From contig CAUYUJ010007469.1 of assembly GCA_963575745.1 (NCBI GenBank), forward strand, positions 322,750 through 363,749: a stretch of 41,000 nt of DNA, read 5' to 3'. The stretch is from Prorocentrum cordatum. Taxonomy: Eukaryota; Sar; Dinophyceae; Prorocentrales; Prorocentraceae. Below are positions 1 through 11,400 of the stretch, piece by piece; position 1 is the stretch's first letter, and the number at the start of each line of letters is the position of its first letter. Made by a program: the position numbers and the translations under genes. The notes beneath the pieces are model-generated. The model searched no databases. It saw only the letters and a program-made list of their open reading frames with translations, and was not told where the DNA came from.

Positions 1-1
1 C

Positions 2-373
2 GGATTTCTCTTCTTCGCGCCGTGGTGTACAATGGACCTGGGACTTGAAGGCGTTGTGGATCTTTTCGCCTGCTCGGCGGGGGGACGGCTATGCAGCGAC
101 CGCTCGTGCTATTTTTCTGATTGCTTTGGGTCCTTTCTCAATGGACTGGCCGTCGTCCACGTGATCGACGAGGGATCGCTGGTCACAGCGATTTCGTGGC
201 CCGTGTCGGATTATATGCAGCAGTCAGTTAAAGATACTACCATTCAGTGCGGCACAGAGGCGCTGATGTGCCGCGCAAGATGCCTCGTCATGCTGATCTT
301 GCGAGCCTTCTCTTCGAGGGGCGCGCAATGTTGTGAGAGCGAGAGGCCCAAACGTACCGCGGGCGGCTTTTAG
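2..373 (+). CDS. possible RNase H-like fragment, open at left window edge
   Basis: The frame is open from the first bases of the window to a stop at 371-373; the first ATG is at 32 (113 aa from there). The segment SDRSC, then GLAVVHVIDEGSLVTAISWPV, then QQSVKDTTIQ..TEAL loosely follows the start of a ribonuclease H fold: a DGS-like strand, a second strand with D..G.L, then a helix with an acidic residue. The usual DGS is changed to DRS. If correct, this is a decayed piece of a retroelement RNase H domain. The resemblance is weak and the rest of the fold is not seen, so it could equally be an unrelated exon or a chance frame. Confidence 0.2.
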   Translation, partial: GFLFFAPWCTMDLGLEGVVDLFACSAGGRLCSDRSCYFSDCFGSFLNGLAVVHVIDEGSLVTAISWPVSDYMQQSVKDTTIQCGTEALMCRARCLVMLILRAFSSRGAQCCESERPKRTAGGF

Positions 374-820
374 GCGAACTCTCAAACGTATCGGTTTTAC
401 GCTCGGGCTTGCCAACGGCAAAGAACACCGGGATCTGAGTGTTGTTGCGACGCCTCCAGAGAAACGACATGTGAAGGGTGATGGGTGGCCCCGTCCGCTG
501 GTCAGACTGGCGGGCGGCTAAGAGGGAATATATGTCGTTCGGCGATGTTGCCCGTTTCGAGATAACCGCTGCATGATACTATGATACTAGTACGTAGCCG
601 TTGCAATGAATGGTCATCGCTCAGGACCTACCTCTCTCCAGTCGTCATTTGTTTGAGAATCTCAGCCAGATTACTTACAAACCAAAGACAAATACACACA
701 AACCACCGCAACCAAGGAACGGCGGCAGCACAATAGGGACAATGGTTCATTGCCCCCGCCCGCCCCAGATGGGATGGGTCCCCAGCGTTCCACAGCCCCC
801 CCCCAGAATGGATTGGGGGG
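374..820. other. unassigned DNA
   Basis: No recognisable gene, RNA or repeat. A frame starting at 610 runs into the hexanucleotide repeat that follows; its first 70 residues are ordinary sequence but match nothing I know. Confidence 0.5.
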
Positions 821-1096
821 CCGACGAAGACGACGACGACGCTGACGCCGATTCCGACGCCGACGTCGACGCTGGCGCCGACGCCGACGCCGAAGCGACG
901 CCGACGCCCACGCCCACGCCGACGCCCACGCCCACGCCGACGCCCACGACGACGATGCCGGCGACGACGGCGACGACGACGACGACGACGCCGACGGCCA
1001 CGACGAAGACGAGCACGACTACGACGACGACGACCACGACGACGTCTTCGACGACGACGTTGACGCCGACACCGACGCCGACGCCGATGTCGACGC

Positions 1097-1143
<47 letters not shown>

Positions 1144-1186
1144 ACGGAACACTACGACGACGACGACGGAACACTACGACGACAAT
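821..1186. repeat. GAC/GCC hexanucleotide-type repeat
   Basis: A degenerate tract of GAC, GCC and CCC triplets, with GACGCC and CCCACG units dominant. It reads as Thr-Pro and poly-Thr in one plus frame and poly-Arg or Gly-Val on the minus strand. All frames are open because of the triplet period, so the ORFs here are not evidence of genes. Confidence 0.9.
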
Positions 1187-1730
1187 GAACCATCCCACAC
1201 CCACAAAAAGCGGGGGAACACCATTACCTTCCACCACGCCGCGCCCCTGGATCAATCCAGATCTATATATATGTACATATATGCATATATGATACATGCT
1301 CATTCTGACCACAGCAAGTGGGACACTGTTTTAGCCACTACCCAGAGTTTGTCACTTACCCAATTCCTTGCAATGTGTTACTGAGAAAGCTGTGGCCCAA
1401 AACTGAAACACATCATGTGCTTGGTCGACAGTGTTGCCTCTGGCGTTCCGCATGTGTTTTACATGCCTTGCGGAGTCACTGCTGCTGGCAACGCCATTGA
1501 GCTGAGGTCTCCTTCCACCCCCATCCCGAACAGCGACCTTAGGATGCTGACTACAGGGGGTCTTCCAGGATTCAAGACAAACACTCTCATCTGCACAATC
1601 TGACCCTTGGTAGTAGGTGCTAGCAGCAGCAGCGTCTGCGGCAGCGGCAGTGGCATTGCAGCAGCTGCCGTTCCATCCGTCGCCGCTCGCTCGTTCCAGG
1701 TTGCCCTGGAGAAGGCGGCCGAGCGAGTCG
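1187..1730. other. unassigned DNA with a small AT-rich patch
   Basis: No gene recognised. At 1262-1293 there is a short alternating AT/GT stretch that stands out from the GC-rich surroundings. Confidence 0.5.
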
Positions 1731-1822
1731 ATGGAGGAGGGGGTTGTGCAGGAGGACGGACGAGAAGAGGGAGGGGGCAGAGGAGGAGGAGGAGTAGGAG
1801 GAGGAGGAGCAGGAGGAGTTGA
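1731..1822. repeat. GGA-rich purine tract
   Basis: Interrupted (GGA)n on the plus strand with AGA and GCA variants. Confidence 0.85.
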
Positions 1823-2849
1823 ACATCATTGCCCGAGGCCTGTCTCAAGCCCCCTGCGAGCTGGTTCGAACTTCCCCGATGGGTCGTGTGCTCTGGAGAT
1901 GCTGAGTCCCTGAGGATGGCACGAGAGGAGGCTCTTGAGAGCCCCTGGAGGCGTTCGGCGTCCGAGCGCCGAAGAGCCCAGCGAGGCGCTGCCTGTACGG
2001 CGGATGCCGCCATTCGCAGTTGGCCACTGCGCAGCTGGCCTCTGCTCACGTGGACGCGGCTGCACCCCGCACGGCGCTGGAGTCGCTTCGGGTTGTCGCG
2101 CCCATCATCGCAGGGGGGCATCGCGGTGACCCGCCGCAAGGTTGTTTCGAACGAGTTTGGCCTTCCCGCCGTGTGGTCTGTGCACGGAAGTGGGACCGAG
2201 CTCCTTCGTCCTCAACGCCGAGCCCAGGGACGTCTTTCTCAAGGTCAGCGACGGCGTGCGGATGGGCGCGCAGGAGATGGAGATCATGTGCAGGCCTCGC
2301 GCTGGAAGCGCGAGGCCCTCGGCAGACGAGCGGTTGCCGCTCGAGGGCTTCGCGGCTGCAGCGCCCGCAGGGGTGCAACGTTGGCTTCGCCGCGCATGTG
2401 GCGCAGTCGTCTTGCCGGGCGACGGGCGAGGATGAGGAGCCCAACGGCACCTACGACCGGGGCATTCGGTCGGCGGCGCAAGCTCGTCAGCAATCGGGCA
2501 GGCTTGAGCTTGGACAGGTGAGGTACGAGAAGCAGGCCGCATCCGTGCACGGGAGCTCGAGCTGCAGGTGTGGACTGCTCACTTGCCAGAGCGGGCCAGA
2601 CGCGCATGACCACGGCCCTTCGTGCGTCGGCGCGCCCACGGGGACGACGAGACGGCCTTCACTCATGCTCGGGAAGAGGAGCTGCGAGGTTGGAGAACTC
2701 GTTCTTCGGAGCGGACCGAGGGCTCGAGACCACGGCCACTCGCGCGTCGGCGCGCTCGGGTGGACGAGGTGAGCCGCTTGTCTCACCATCCGACCGCATG
2801 TGAGGCACCTTCCCAGTGTGAGATTCACACAATCAACCTCCTTCTCAGC
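1823..2849. other. GC-rich unassigned DNA
   Basis: Several overlapping open frames of 100-250 codons occur on both strands, as expected from high GC. None matches a family I know. The frame at 2142-2435 has the most protein-like composition but no identifiable domain. Confidence 0.4.
2581..2770. repeat. two-copy degenerate direct repeat, 120-bp offset
   Basis: Bases 2590-2650 and 2710-2770 align at an offset of exactly 120 bp. The shared blocks are GAGCGG, GACCACGGCC and CGTCGGCGCGC, with substitutions between them. Confidence 0.7.
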
Positions 2850-2871
2850 GGAGGAGGAGGAGGAGGAAAGC

Positions 2872-2907
<36 letters not shown>

Positions 2908-2991
2908 GGAGGAGGAGGAGGAGGAGGAGGAGGAGGAGGAGGAGAGCTGCTGCTGCTGATGAGGATGAAGATGAGGATGAGGAGGAGGAAA
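2850..2991. repeat. (GGA)n/(GAT)n trinucleotide tract
   Basis: GGA repeats, then about ten GAT units, then GGA again, a few CTG units and GATGAG units. Confidence 0.95.
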
Positions 2992-3505
2992 GCACGTTGC
3001 CCAGAAACTTGGTTGAAGACAATCAGGACTGTCCCTGAGTGGCCTTCGCCCGTCGGCCCCACTGCTCTTGGGGCCGGGAGGTCCTCCCGACCATAAATGG
3101 CCCGTGCTGAAGCCGAGGAAAAAGCTGGCGGAAAGCACGGGGGCCCTGGGTCTGAGGAGGAGGTTTTGGCTGAACCGAATCAACCCTGGGTCGCGGCACG
3201 AGAACAAACTGCCGTGCAGTTGTTGCCGCACCGTGCACGGTCATGGGATGGGCATGGCGAAGCGCCAGCCACTGAAAAAGGGAGAAGGAGGTGGAGGAGC
3301 AGGAGGAGGAAGAAGGGAGGAGAAGGAAAAGGAGGGAGTGCGGGCTTCACTGTCGGTACAGATCGTCACCGCCCTCTATCTCTTGCCGTCGCTGCAGGTC
3401 GTCGTCTTTCGCCATGCTGGCATGCCGCCGGGCTCTACTGCGACGGCGCCGTCCGCGGGTTGCCCTGCCTCCTACCTGCTGCTGTTCACCACTCTGCTGC
3501 TGCGT

Positions 3506-3508
<3 letters not shown>
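2992..3508. other. unassigned DNA with a short GGA tract
   Basis: No gene recognised. An interrupted GGA tract lies at 3286-3342. Frames that cross this stretch are carried on into the triplet repeats downstream. Confidence 0.5.

Positions 3509-3561
<53 letters not shown>
3509..3561. repeat. (CTG)n microsatellite
   Basis: About seventeen uninterrupted CTG units, directly joined to the following TCC tract. The same CTG-to-TCC junction sequence recurs at 29944. Confidence 0.95.
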
Positions 3562-3563
<2 letters not shown>

Positions 3564-3853
3564 TCCACCTCCTTCTCCTCATCCTCCCCTCGCTGTTACC
3601 ACTCATCCTCCTGCTCCTCCTCCTCCACCTTTCGCCTCCTCCTCCTCCTGCTGCCTCTCACGTTTCTCCTCCTCTTGGTGCTCTACTTCGTCCTCCTCCC
3701 CCCCGTCGCTCTCCTGCTGCTTTCCCTCCTCCGCCTCGTGCTCCCTCTTACCCTCCTCCTCCTCCTGCTCCTTCTCCTTCTCCTCCTCCTCCTCCTCCTC
3801 TCCCTCGGGTTCCTCCTTCTCCTCCTCCTCCTCCTCCTCCTTCTCCTCCTCCG
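3561..3853. repeat. (TCC)n pyrimidine tract
   Basis: Long interrupted TCC/CTC tract with occasional CTG and CGT triplets. It is polypyrimidine on the plus strand. Confidence 0.95.
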
Positions 3854-3854
3854 C

Positions 3855-3857
3855 ATG

Positions 3858-3936
<79 letters not shown>

Positions 3937-4037
3937 TCATCATCATCCTCATCATCATCAGCATCATCATCATCATCGTCGTCATCATCAGCAGCATCAT
4001 CATCATCAGCATCACCATCAGCAGCATCATCATCATG
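3855..4037. repeat. (ATC)n with (CAG)n island
   Basis: About twenty pure ATC units, a short CAG run, then ATC units mixed with CAGC and GTC. It translates as poly-His, poly-Ile or, on the minus strand, poly-Asp or poly-Met. Confidence 0.95.
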
Positions 4038-4911
4038 ATCCCCCCTGGCTGTTCCTCCCTTCCCTTTTTCCTCCCTCATCTCCCCTTTCCTCGCCATCTT
4101 TCTTACCTCGCCTTCACTGGTCAGGCCAAGGCCGAGGAGGCCGGGTCATCCTAACTGCCCTAGCTTGTACGATGGTTTGTGGCGTTTGAGCTGGGAGATT
4201 TGCGACCCTTCCACGGCCTCCCTCCTGCTGAGCCTGCTGCTGTTCCTCGCCCTCGGCTTTTTCCCTCTCCTCCATCTCCTTCTTTTCGTGTTTGGCATAT
4301 TTTCTTCGTCCTCCTCCTTCTTCCTGCTGCTCCGCGGCCACTCCCTCTTGATGCATGTCAAGATCCTCCTCCATTTCAAGACCTCCTGTCTTCTCATCTC
4401 GTCTTTCTCCTCCTCCTCCCCGTCCTCCAGCAGAAGTGGGGACGAGGCTATGAAGAAGTGGGGACCAGGCTATGGAGAAGGAAGGGGATGAGGAAGATGA
4501 TTCGATAAAGCAGGATGACGAACCGCAGCAGCGGAGGCAGTGCGAAGAGGAAGAGAAATTACATCTCGTATCATATCCACCCATTGCCCTGTCAAGCCAC
4601 TTCCGGTCCTCGCCCCATCCTCTCCTCTACTCTCCCCTGTCGTCCCCATCCCCGCCCATGTTCTCCCATCCGTATTCTTTCTTTCCTTCTCCACCGTCCA
4701 CTTCTCCTCAGGCCCCGCCCACCCACTCCCAATCCCCCCATCCCCACACCATTCACCCCCGCCCAAGAGGATGGAACGAGTAGGGGGCGCGGAGCTGGGG
4801 TCGAAGGCAGAACAAAGAAAGAAAAAAGGGAGAGGTCTGCATCCTTCGCCAAACAGATGACTAGGAGCCAGGATGACGCGCGGAGGGGGTCCAGGTGTAG
4901 TGGGGCGAGAC
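4038..4911. other. pyrimidine-rich unassigned DNA
   Basis: C/T-rich with scattered TCC triplets, mainly 4195-4440 and 4590-4760. No gene or RNA recognised; open frames are low complexity. Confidence 0.5.
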
Positions 4912-5072
4912 GAGGAGGAGGAGGAGCAGGAGGAGATGGAGAAGGAGAACTTGAAGGAGGAGGAGGAGGAGGAGGAAGAGGCGGAGGTGGAGACGGAGAC
5001 GGAGGCGGAGGAGGAGGAGGAGGAGGAGGAGGAGGGGGAGGGGGAGGGGGAAGAGGTGGAGGAGGAACACGG
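4912..5072. repeat. (GGA)n purine tract
   Basis: Nearly uninterrupted GGA with GAC and GGG variants, reading poly-Glu or poly-Gly on the plus strand. Confidence 0.95.
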
Positions 5073-5479
5073 GGGGCACCAGAAGTTGGGAGCAAGGATG
5101 ACGAGAGTGCTGTGATTGTGCCTTGCCATTGGGGCGGCCAACGGGTTCTTCGCCAGACAGTGCATCCACCCATGCAGGTTTGTGCAGCGGGGGGAGGCAG
5201 TGCACTGTCAGCAGCAGCGCCCCTTCTTTCCTTCCATGCCGTGTTTGGCTGTCATCGCCCATCCGCGCATCAGTTCTTGGTCGAGATTCGAGATCCTGTG
5301 CGGGCTGTCGACGAGGATCCTGATTTCTGCCGCTACGCTCCAGCCGTTTACGGGGAGATGATCATGACGGTCGCATCCGACCTCAACCATTCAAGCATGA
5401 TTGCACGATCTAATGGCCTGCGGCCCATCCCGCCACCGTGCCTGGATTGTGTTTATGAAGCCTATTGGATGTTCGTTGG
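5073..5479. other. unassigned DNA
   Basis: Non-repetitive, moderate GC. Open frames of 60-80 codons match nothing known to me. Confidence 0.4.
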
Positions 5480-6085
5480 GATCTCGTGGGAGATTTCTCG
5501 GGGGCCTCTTGGAGGCAGTTTGGAGGCCTCTTGGGTGCCGTTTGGGGTCTCCTTGGGGCCTCTTTTCGGTCTTCTGGGAATCTTTGGGGGCCTCTTGGGG
5601 AGCCTCTTGGCCTCCTGGGCGCCTCTTGGAGCCTCCCGTGAGGGCTCTTGGGGCGGAAGGCTCAGATGTTCGGTTCGCGCTCCCTCTCTTGGGCCCCCTT
5701 CTGGTTCTGTCTCTGGCCCTCTTGGGCCTTCTTGGGCGCTTCTTAGGCCGTCTTGTTGCGCTCTTAGGCCGAGGCCCGTTGGGCCGTCTTGGGGCGGTCT
5801 TGGGGGCCTCTTGGACCATGTTGGCGCGTCGGAAAGCCGAAAAGGCGAGAAGGCCACAATCCGTTAAGAACCTGCGGAACAGCAATGCTGTTTGCCTCTT
5901 GTGGCCCTCTTGGGAGGCCTCTAGGAGGCCTCTTGGAGGCCTCTTGGGACATGTTGGAGTCCTCCTGGGCCATCTAGAGGACATCTTCGGCGTCTTGGGC
6001 CGATCGTTGGGGCGTCTTGGGGCCCTCTTGGGCCGTCTTGCAGGCCGCTTGGGGGCCCTTTTGGCCCGTGCAGGGGGCCCCCGTT
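5480..6085. repeat. CTTGGGG phased array, copy 1
   Basis: Degenerate tandem array of the core CTTGGGG, usually GGCCTCTTGGGG or GGCGTCTTGGGG, spaced about 10-15 bp. An AT-richer non-repetitive core at 5823-5890 contains AAGCCGAAAAGGCGAGAA; a related core sits inside copy 2 at 16050-16105. On the minus strand the array reads as Arg/Lys/Pro-rich pseudo-protein (PRRPKR-type repeats). A protein role is unlikely because the frame drifts. Confidence 0.85.
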
Positions 6086-6664
6086 GAGGCCCGAACAGCT
6101 GACGCGCCACCACTTCCCAGAGAGCCCAGGGGGACACGCGGGAAGCCCCGGAGGGCACGCGGGAAGGCCCAGAGGGGCACGCGGGAAGCCCCGGGAGACT
6201 TGAGAGCGAGAGGTCCCGACCCCGGAAAGACTCTTCCCTCCTCCTCCCTCCTCCTCCTCCCTCCTCCTCTTCCTGAAAGGCTCCTCGGGAGCGAGGATTG
6301 GAGCTCAGGGTATTGGGCCCAGGATCTGAGGACACGCCCACTCCGTGCCTAGCGGCACGGTGGCGGACACAGTCAGCCCGCATACCCAGGAGGGGCCACC
6401 TTCCCAAGGGTACCCTTGCATCCTTGCCGCCCCTTCGGCCCAACCTTCGCGACTTTCGCTGGCCAACCTCGCTCGAAAAACGTTAACATGGCCATCCGAG
6501 GCCCTTGCATCCTTACCGCGCATCCCTTCTGATACGGGTCGACTGTAATCACACGATTAATTCCCCTTTTGTTGCCTGATGTTCTTTCGTGGTTGCACTT
6601 CAGTGCGGTGCAACGAATCCATGATATCTAGTGTGAAGGCCTGGAGGACACATTTGCAATGTAG
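6086..6664. other. unassigned DNA with a three-copy short tandem repeat
   Basis: At 6131-6196 a unit containing GGCACGCGGGAAGCCC occurs three times at 21-22 bp spacing. A TCC tract lies at 6237-6275. No gene recognised in the rest. Confidence 0.6.
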
Positions 6665-6955
6665 AGGGTCTACGGAGGGACGAGAGGAGGAGGAGGAGGA
6701 GGAGCAGGAGGAGGGCGAGGACGGAGGGGAAGGAGAGGTGAATTAGTAGAGGGAGCACGGATTGCGGAGGCGAAGAGGACGAGGAATGAAGGAAGGGGAA
6801 GAGGGGTGGAAATGAAGGTGGGAGGAGGGAGAGGGAGGAGGTAGACGACAGAGGTAGTCGTTCCTGGGTGGCCGGGGGAGGTGGAGCGAAGAGCAGAAGG
6901 AAGGGAATGATGGAAGGAAGAGGGAAGGAAGGAGGGAAGGGGGGGAAAAAAAAAC
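6665..6955. repeat. purine-rich GGA/GAAG tract
   Basis: Almost entirely purine on the plus strand: GGA units, then irregular GAAGG and GGGA stretches, ending in a run of A. Confidence 0.85.
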
Positions 6956-7432
6956 CGGAGAAGAGGTGAAGGGCCCGCTCTTTTTCCGGTCAATTTGTCT
7001 TAGCCCTGCCGTGCAGGGGAAAGCAACAGTCCAGTACGTGGTTGCGTTTGCCATGGATGCTCAGCGCAGCGTCGCCCCTCCGTGGGCTCTCCATAACAGC
7101 CAGGACGCTTCATTCCTAGCCACATATATACACATGCGCACATGCATGTGCGCTGGTCGAATTACCCGGTGCTTGAGGTCGGTTCCGGGATGCCGTCGTC
7201 GGCGTCTCGGGGGACCGCGCCGATTTTGGCCGGATCTGGGGCTCCAGAGGGGGTCCGCACCCTCGTGCTCCCCGCGTTTTCCCCTCCGGGTGCCACCGAC
7301 GATGAGAACTCACGCGCGCTAAGAAGCCATCGGCAGGTTCGGCGGGGACTCTTCTTCAGCCTTTTGCTTGCCCAACTGTTCATCAATTTTTTGTGTATTG
7401 CCTTCTGTCTTCATGTACGGGTGCTGGCTCCC
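6956..7432. other. unassigned DNA upstream of LINE-A
   Basis: No gene recognised. The 5' boundary of LINE-A lies in or just after this stretch. Confidence 0.4.
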
Positions 7433-7547
7433 CTTTTTTGGCTGAAGGCCTCGGGGCCGAACCCCTACAGTTGTGAGAAGCACCCTTTATTTCTCATTTC
7501 TTGCCTGTTGAACTCACGCCCGCGCCCTCGCCGTGTTCGCCGGTATT

Positions 7548-8462
7548 ATGGCTTCGACGTCCGATAATTCGGGCGTTATGCATGTGCTCAAGGAGATGCA
7601 GGCTCACATGCAGGCTCACATGCTCACAGCCGGGGCGCTCGAGCAGGTCAACCACCAGCTTTGTGCGGACCTGGAGGTCTCCATCGCTAACACCGTGAAC
7701 GCGGCCATCGACACCCATGTCAAGCCCTTGGTTGACATGCAGGTCAAGCTCGAGGCCAAATTCGACGAACTCATGAAACGCATGGAGCGGATGGAGAACG
7801 AACACAACGAGGCCACCAAAAAGGACCACGATCCTCATGCGGAACGGGCCTGTTCTACCGACCGTGGCGGAGCTGGCTCCCCTGGAACGCAGGCACAGCG
7901 TCCTCAACGACGTCACCTTCCAAACCATGCCTCTCTGAACCCGGTCTCCGACCGCACGCTAAGGCTCACAGGCTTTCGGAAGCACTGGACGGCCGAGTCC
8001 ACGTCTGACTTTGTGAAGCCCCTTCTCGGCCACACGGCCTTCGAGCGGATCTCTTCGGCCCGCCCCCGAGATGGCGAAGCACGTGTTGTTTTCAGAACAC
8101 AGACCGAAAGGGACGCGTTCCGCACCGCGGCCGTTGCCGCCGCCAGCCCGCACTTCACCGACCCGACAACGAATGAGGCCACGAAGCTCTTCGGGCACCC
8201 TCCCGAGACCAAGCAGGACCGCCACAAGGCCCACATCGTCCGTCGCCTTCGTGACTCTCTTCCTGATGCTTACCCGGCCCTCAGCTTCAAGCACAACCAC
8301 AGGTCGGGCAAGATCTATGCCAACGAGCGGCATCTTCTCACGGTGCACATCGACGTAGGCACATCTGACGGTAAGCTCCGCTACGACACCAAGTTCATGA
8401 AGGAACCCTCCGTGAGCGAGGCCATTGTTGTTGGTCTGATCCGCCGGGCGGACGCTGAGTGA
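7548..8462 (+). CDS. LINE-A ORF1, RNA-binding-type protein
   Basis: 304 aa from the ATG at 7548; the frame is open slightly upstream, but this is its first ATG. By position and architecture it is the ORF1 protein of a LINE, expected to bind element RNA in the ribonucleoprotein. Residues about 45-95 form a probable coiled coil (heptads through VDMQVKLEAKFDELMKRMER). Residues about 137-195 fit an RRM-like fold (LRLTGFRKHWT... then EARVVFRTQTERDAF). A basic C-terminal domain follows. Near the N-terminus MQAH is tandemly duplicated. The stop overlaps the region where the ORF2 frame opens (GTGA at 8459-8462), but ORF2 has its own TGA at 8456-8458 and no ATG until 8561. ORF1 is undamaged although ORF2 is broken. 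Confidence 0.75.
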   Translation: MASTSDNSGVMHVLKEMQAHMQAHMLTAGALEQVNHQLCADLEVSIANTVNAAIDTHVKPLVDMQVKLEAKFDELMKRMERMENEHNEATKKDHDPHAERACSTDRGGAGSPGTQAQRPQRRHLPNHASLNPVSDRTLRLTGFRKHWTAESTSDFVKPLLGHTAFERISSARPRDGEARVVFRTQTERDAFRTAAVAAASPHFTDPTTNEATKLFGHPPETKQDRHKAHIVRRLRDSLPDAYPALSFKHNHRSGKIYANERHLLTVHIDVGTSDGKLRYDTKFMKEPSVSEAIVVGLIRRADAE

Positions 8463-11400
8463 AAAGCAGGGGCGGCTTCGCCGTCGCCCCCCCCTTTGCA
8501 CTACACCTTGGGTCCGGGAGTCCCCCAGGCACTCCCTCCACAGGCGTCGGCTTGTTGGGCATGCAGCCGCCGCCGTCTGTGCCGTACTCCGGCCCGGCCA
8601 GTTTCATCAGTTGGAACGCCAGGGCCCTCTTTTGCTTCGACGTGGTCCGCATGCACCCCACGCTGGACTACCTCTGCCGCCTGGCCTCCGCCGCCGACGT
8701 CGGCATGATCCAAGAGGCCCAGAGCAACTTGGAGAAGGCCGCCATCCTGGACGCCCCCTTGCACGACTCGCTCGATTGTTTTTGGTACAACTCCGATGAG
8801 GGCTCCACTTTTGGGGGCGTGGGTTCGTCGTCAGAAAGTTCTTCCTGCTGCTCTTCGACGCCTAGCACTGCCGGGGTGTGTTTCCGGCGAGGGCGGCGAT
8901 GCTGTCTCTCCGTGGCCCGCAAGGCGGGGTCGACGTCTTCAACGTTCACATCGATCCGATGCTCAGCCCTGCGGGTGTGCGGCAGGTATTGTCCCTTGCT
9001 TCTTCTGCTCTTGCGGGTATTGTCCCATGCTGTGCTTTGCGGCGGCTTGAATTTTGACAGCGACGTGCATGATCGGCTCAACTGCTTGGGCGGGCAGTTT
9101 TGTGGGCGCCCCGGCGCCCAGCAGGCCGCCTTCGAGGAGCTTTTCCCGACCCTCGCGGAGTTCGGCAGCGAGGACTTCACCCACAGGAACAGGCGCGACG
9201 CGGTCTCGTCGTTCAGCCGCCTCGACCGGGCCTGCTCGTCGCTCCACCCGACGCTCTGCATGGATATGATTTTTACCGCCTCGGTCATCCTGGCGACCTC
9301 GTCCCCCGACTTCGACCTGTCCGACCACGCGCCCTTTGTGCTCTCCTTCCGTGCCGAGACCACCGACTCCAGGCCACGGCCGATTCCTTCGTGGATCACC
9401 CGTCATCCGACCTGGCCAATCGAGGTGGAAAAGGCCTTCAGCTCCTTCGCCGACAGCCCGTCCCTGGGCCCCAACTTCAGGATGCGCTCGATCAAGATCG
9501 CTACGCGGCTCGCCGCTCACGAGGTCAAAGAGGTAGCAGCCCACCACCGTGCTCGCGCGTCCGACGAGGAACTCTGGCGGCTAGTCCGCGCACTCCGCGC
9601 CATTCGCGCCGACAGACCCGAGGTCCTGGACAAGTGCTTCAAGGTCGTTGAATCCCTCTCCGCCCTCCTGGACACCGAGCCTGGTGACCTGACCCCCTCA
9701 TTGGACCGCATTGCCCAGTTGCCGCGTCGGACTGCCGAGGAACGCCTTTATGATGTCGCAGCTGCCCGTGACCTGCCGGAGCACGCCCGTCGTCAACAAA
9801 CTGCCCGCCTCGCTCGGCGCGTTCGCACTTGGGCCCCTATCCGACGAACGTGAAGTTTTCAGGGCGTTCGAGACTGCGACGGCCAGTTTGTCCACGACGG
9901 GAACGAAGTCACCCTGGCTGTCGCCGAGCACTGGCAGCCGGTATTTGCCGAGAAGCAGATCGATGCTGCGGCGGCGACCACCTTCAACTTTTGCGACATG
10001 ATGCGACGGACAAGCGACAGCGGCTGGGGGCTGACGGCATCCCCTACTCCGCTTGGAAGTTTGCCTCCCCGCCGGTTCAGCTGACGGTCTACGACTGATG
10101 CCTGGCCTGGTTTGGCGGCCACAAGATCTCGGGCGACGCCAACTTCGTCTTGCTTGCCCTCGCCCCCAAGCAGGCTGAAGCCCGCGGGCCACGCCGCGGG
10201 CGTGCGCCGCCGCCCGAAGAACTTGAGGCCTTTGTTTGTGTCCGGCACCGACGTGAAACTTCTCGCGCTGTCCCTGAACGCCGTTGTCTCGCTGGCACTC
10301 TTCGCGCGGGCGCGCCCTGAGCAACGAGGCTTCATCAACGGCCGCGTGATCATTCAGAACGTCCTGGACGTCGAGGCCAGCGCCACTGCGGCGGCCCTCA
10401 GGACCCCCCTCGCCCGCGGCCCGCTCAGCTTGAACAGCCCCGCGGCGGCGTTCTACGACTTCGGGGCGGCCTTCCCGTCGTTGGCCCAGCAGTTCCTCTG
10501 GGCCCTCCCCCCCGCCACCGGACCCCCGCGGGCGCCGTCTCGGCCGCGCGGGAATTGCGCCGGGACAACGGCCACCGAGGGCATCAATCGTTCTTCTTCA
10601 CCGTCCGCTCCGGCGCCAAGAAAGGCTGCCCCTTCAGCGCGGCCCTCGTTGTCCTCGCTGTGGGCCCCTTCATTGCGGCCTTGGCGGACGCCGTCGGCCC
10701 CCGCGGCTGCCTCCGGGCGTGCGCTGACGACTTCGCGATCGCCATGTGGCAGCTCGTCGCGCAGGCCCCGATGATTGACCAGCTGTTCCGCCTCTTCGCC
10801 GCCGTCGCAGCCCCGGAGAGCGAACGCGACAAATGCGTCATCGTGCCGCTTTGGACTCGCGATCTCCTACGAGTTCGCACCGTGGTCATGGAGGGGGTCG
10901 CCTCCTGGTCGCCATCCACCATCTCCGTGGCTGCCAATGACCTCGGCTGTTCTATAGGTCCCGACTCCCACCGGCTCGAATGGCCCGCGGCGATTGCTAT
11001 GTTACGGTCTCGGGCGACCAACCTCCTGCGGGTCACGGAGGGCCTCGCCGCCACGACGGCCCTGCGCAACGCTCAGGCGTGCCCCGTCCTTCACTACCTG
11101 GCCCAGGTACGGCTCACGCCGCAGGCCCTCTTACAGCTCCAGGACGATATGGTCGAGCTCTTCACCCGTGGCCCTCGTTATTGGGTGCCGATCGGGGCCT
11201 CCTACTCCCTCGATTCGTTACTCCGGTGCCCCAGCCGCTTTATGCGGCCCCGCTACATGGCCATGGCCATCAAGGCCCTCGCCGGGCCCCCCCCGAAGAT
11301 TGAGTGGCGGGGTCTTAGCCATGATCCTCAGGCACTCTGTTGGCACGACGGTCAAGCTCTGCGGCCATGGGCTAGCGATTGGCACGCGCGGTCCGCGGCG

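Noticed and set aside
1862-1875. tRNA B-box-like GGTTCGAACTT
   Set aside because: No matching A box, cloverleaf arms or CC at the needed place.
3068-4189. 373-codon frame through the TCC/ATC tracts
   Set aside because: Its length comes from triplet repeats that keep all three frames open; the non-repeat parts match nothing.
5391-6443. 350-codon minus-strand Arg/Pro-rich frame
   Set aside because: Produced by the CTTGGGG array; the second array copy shows frame drift and no conserved protein.
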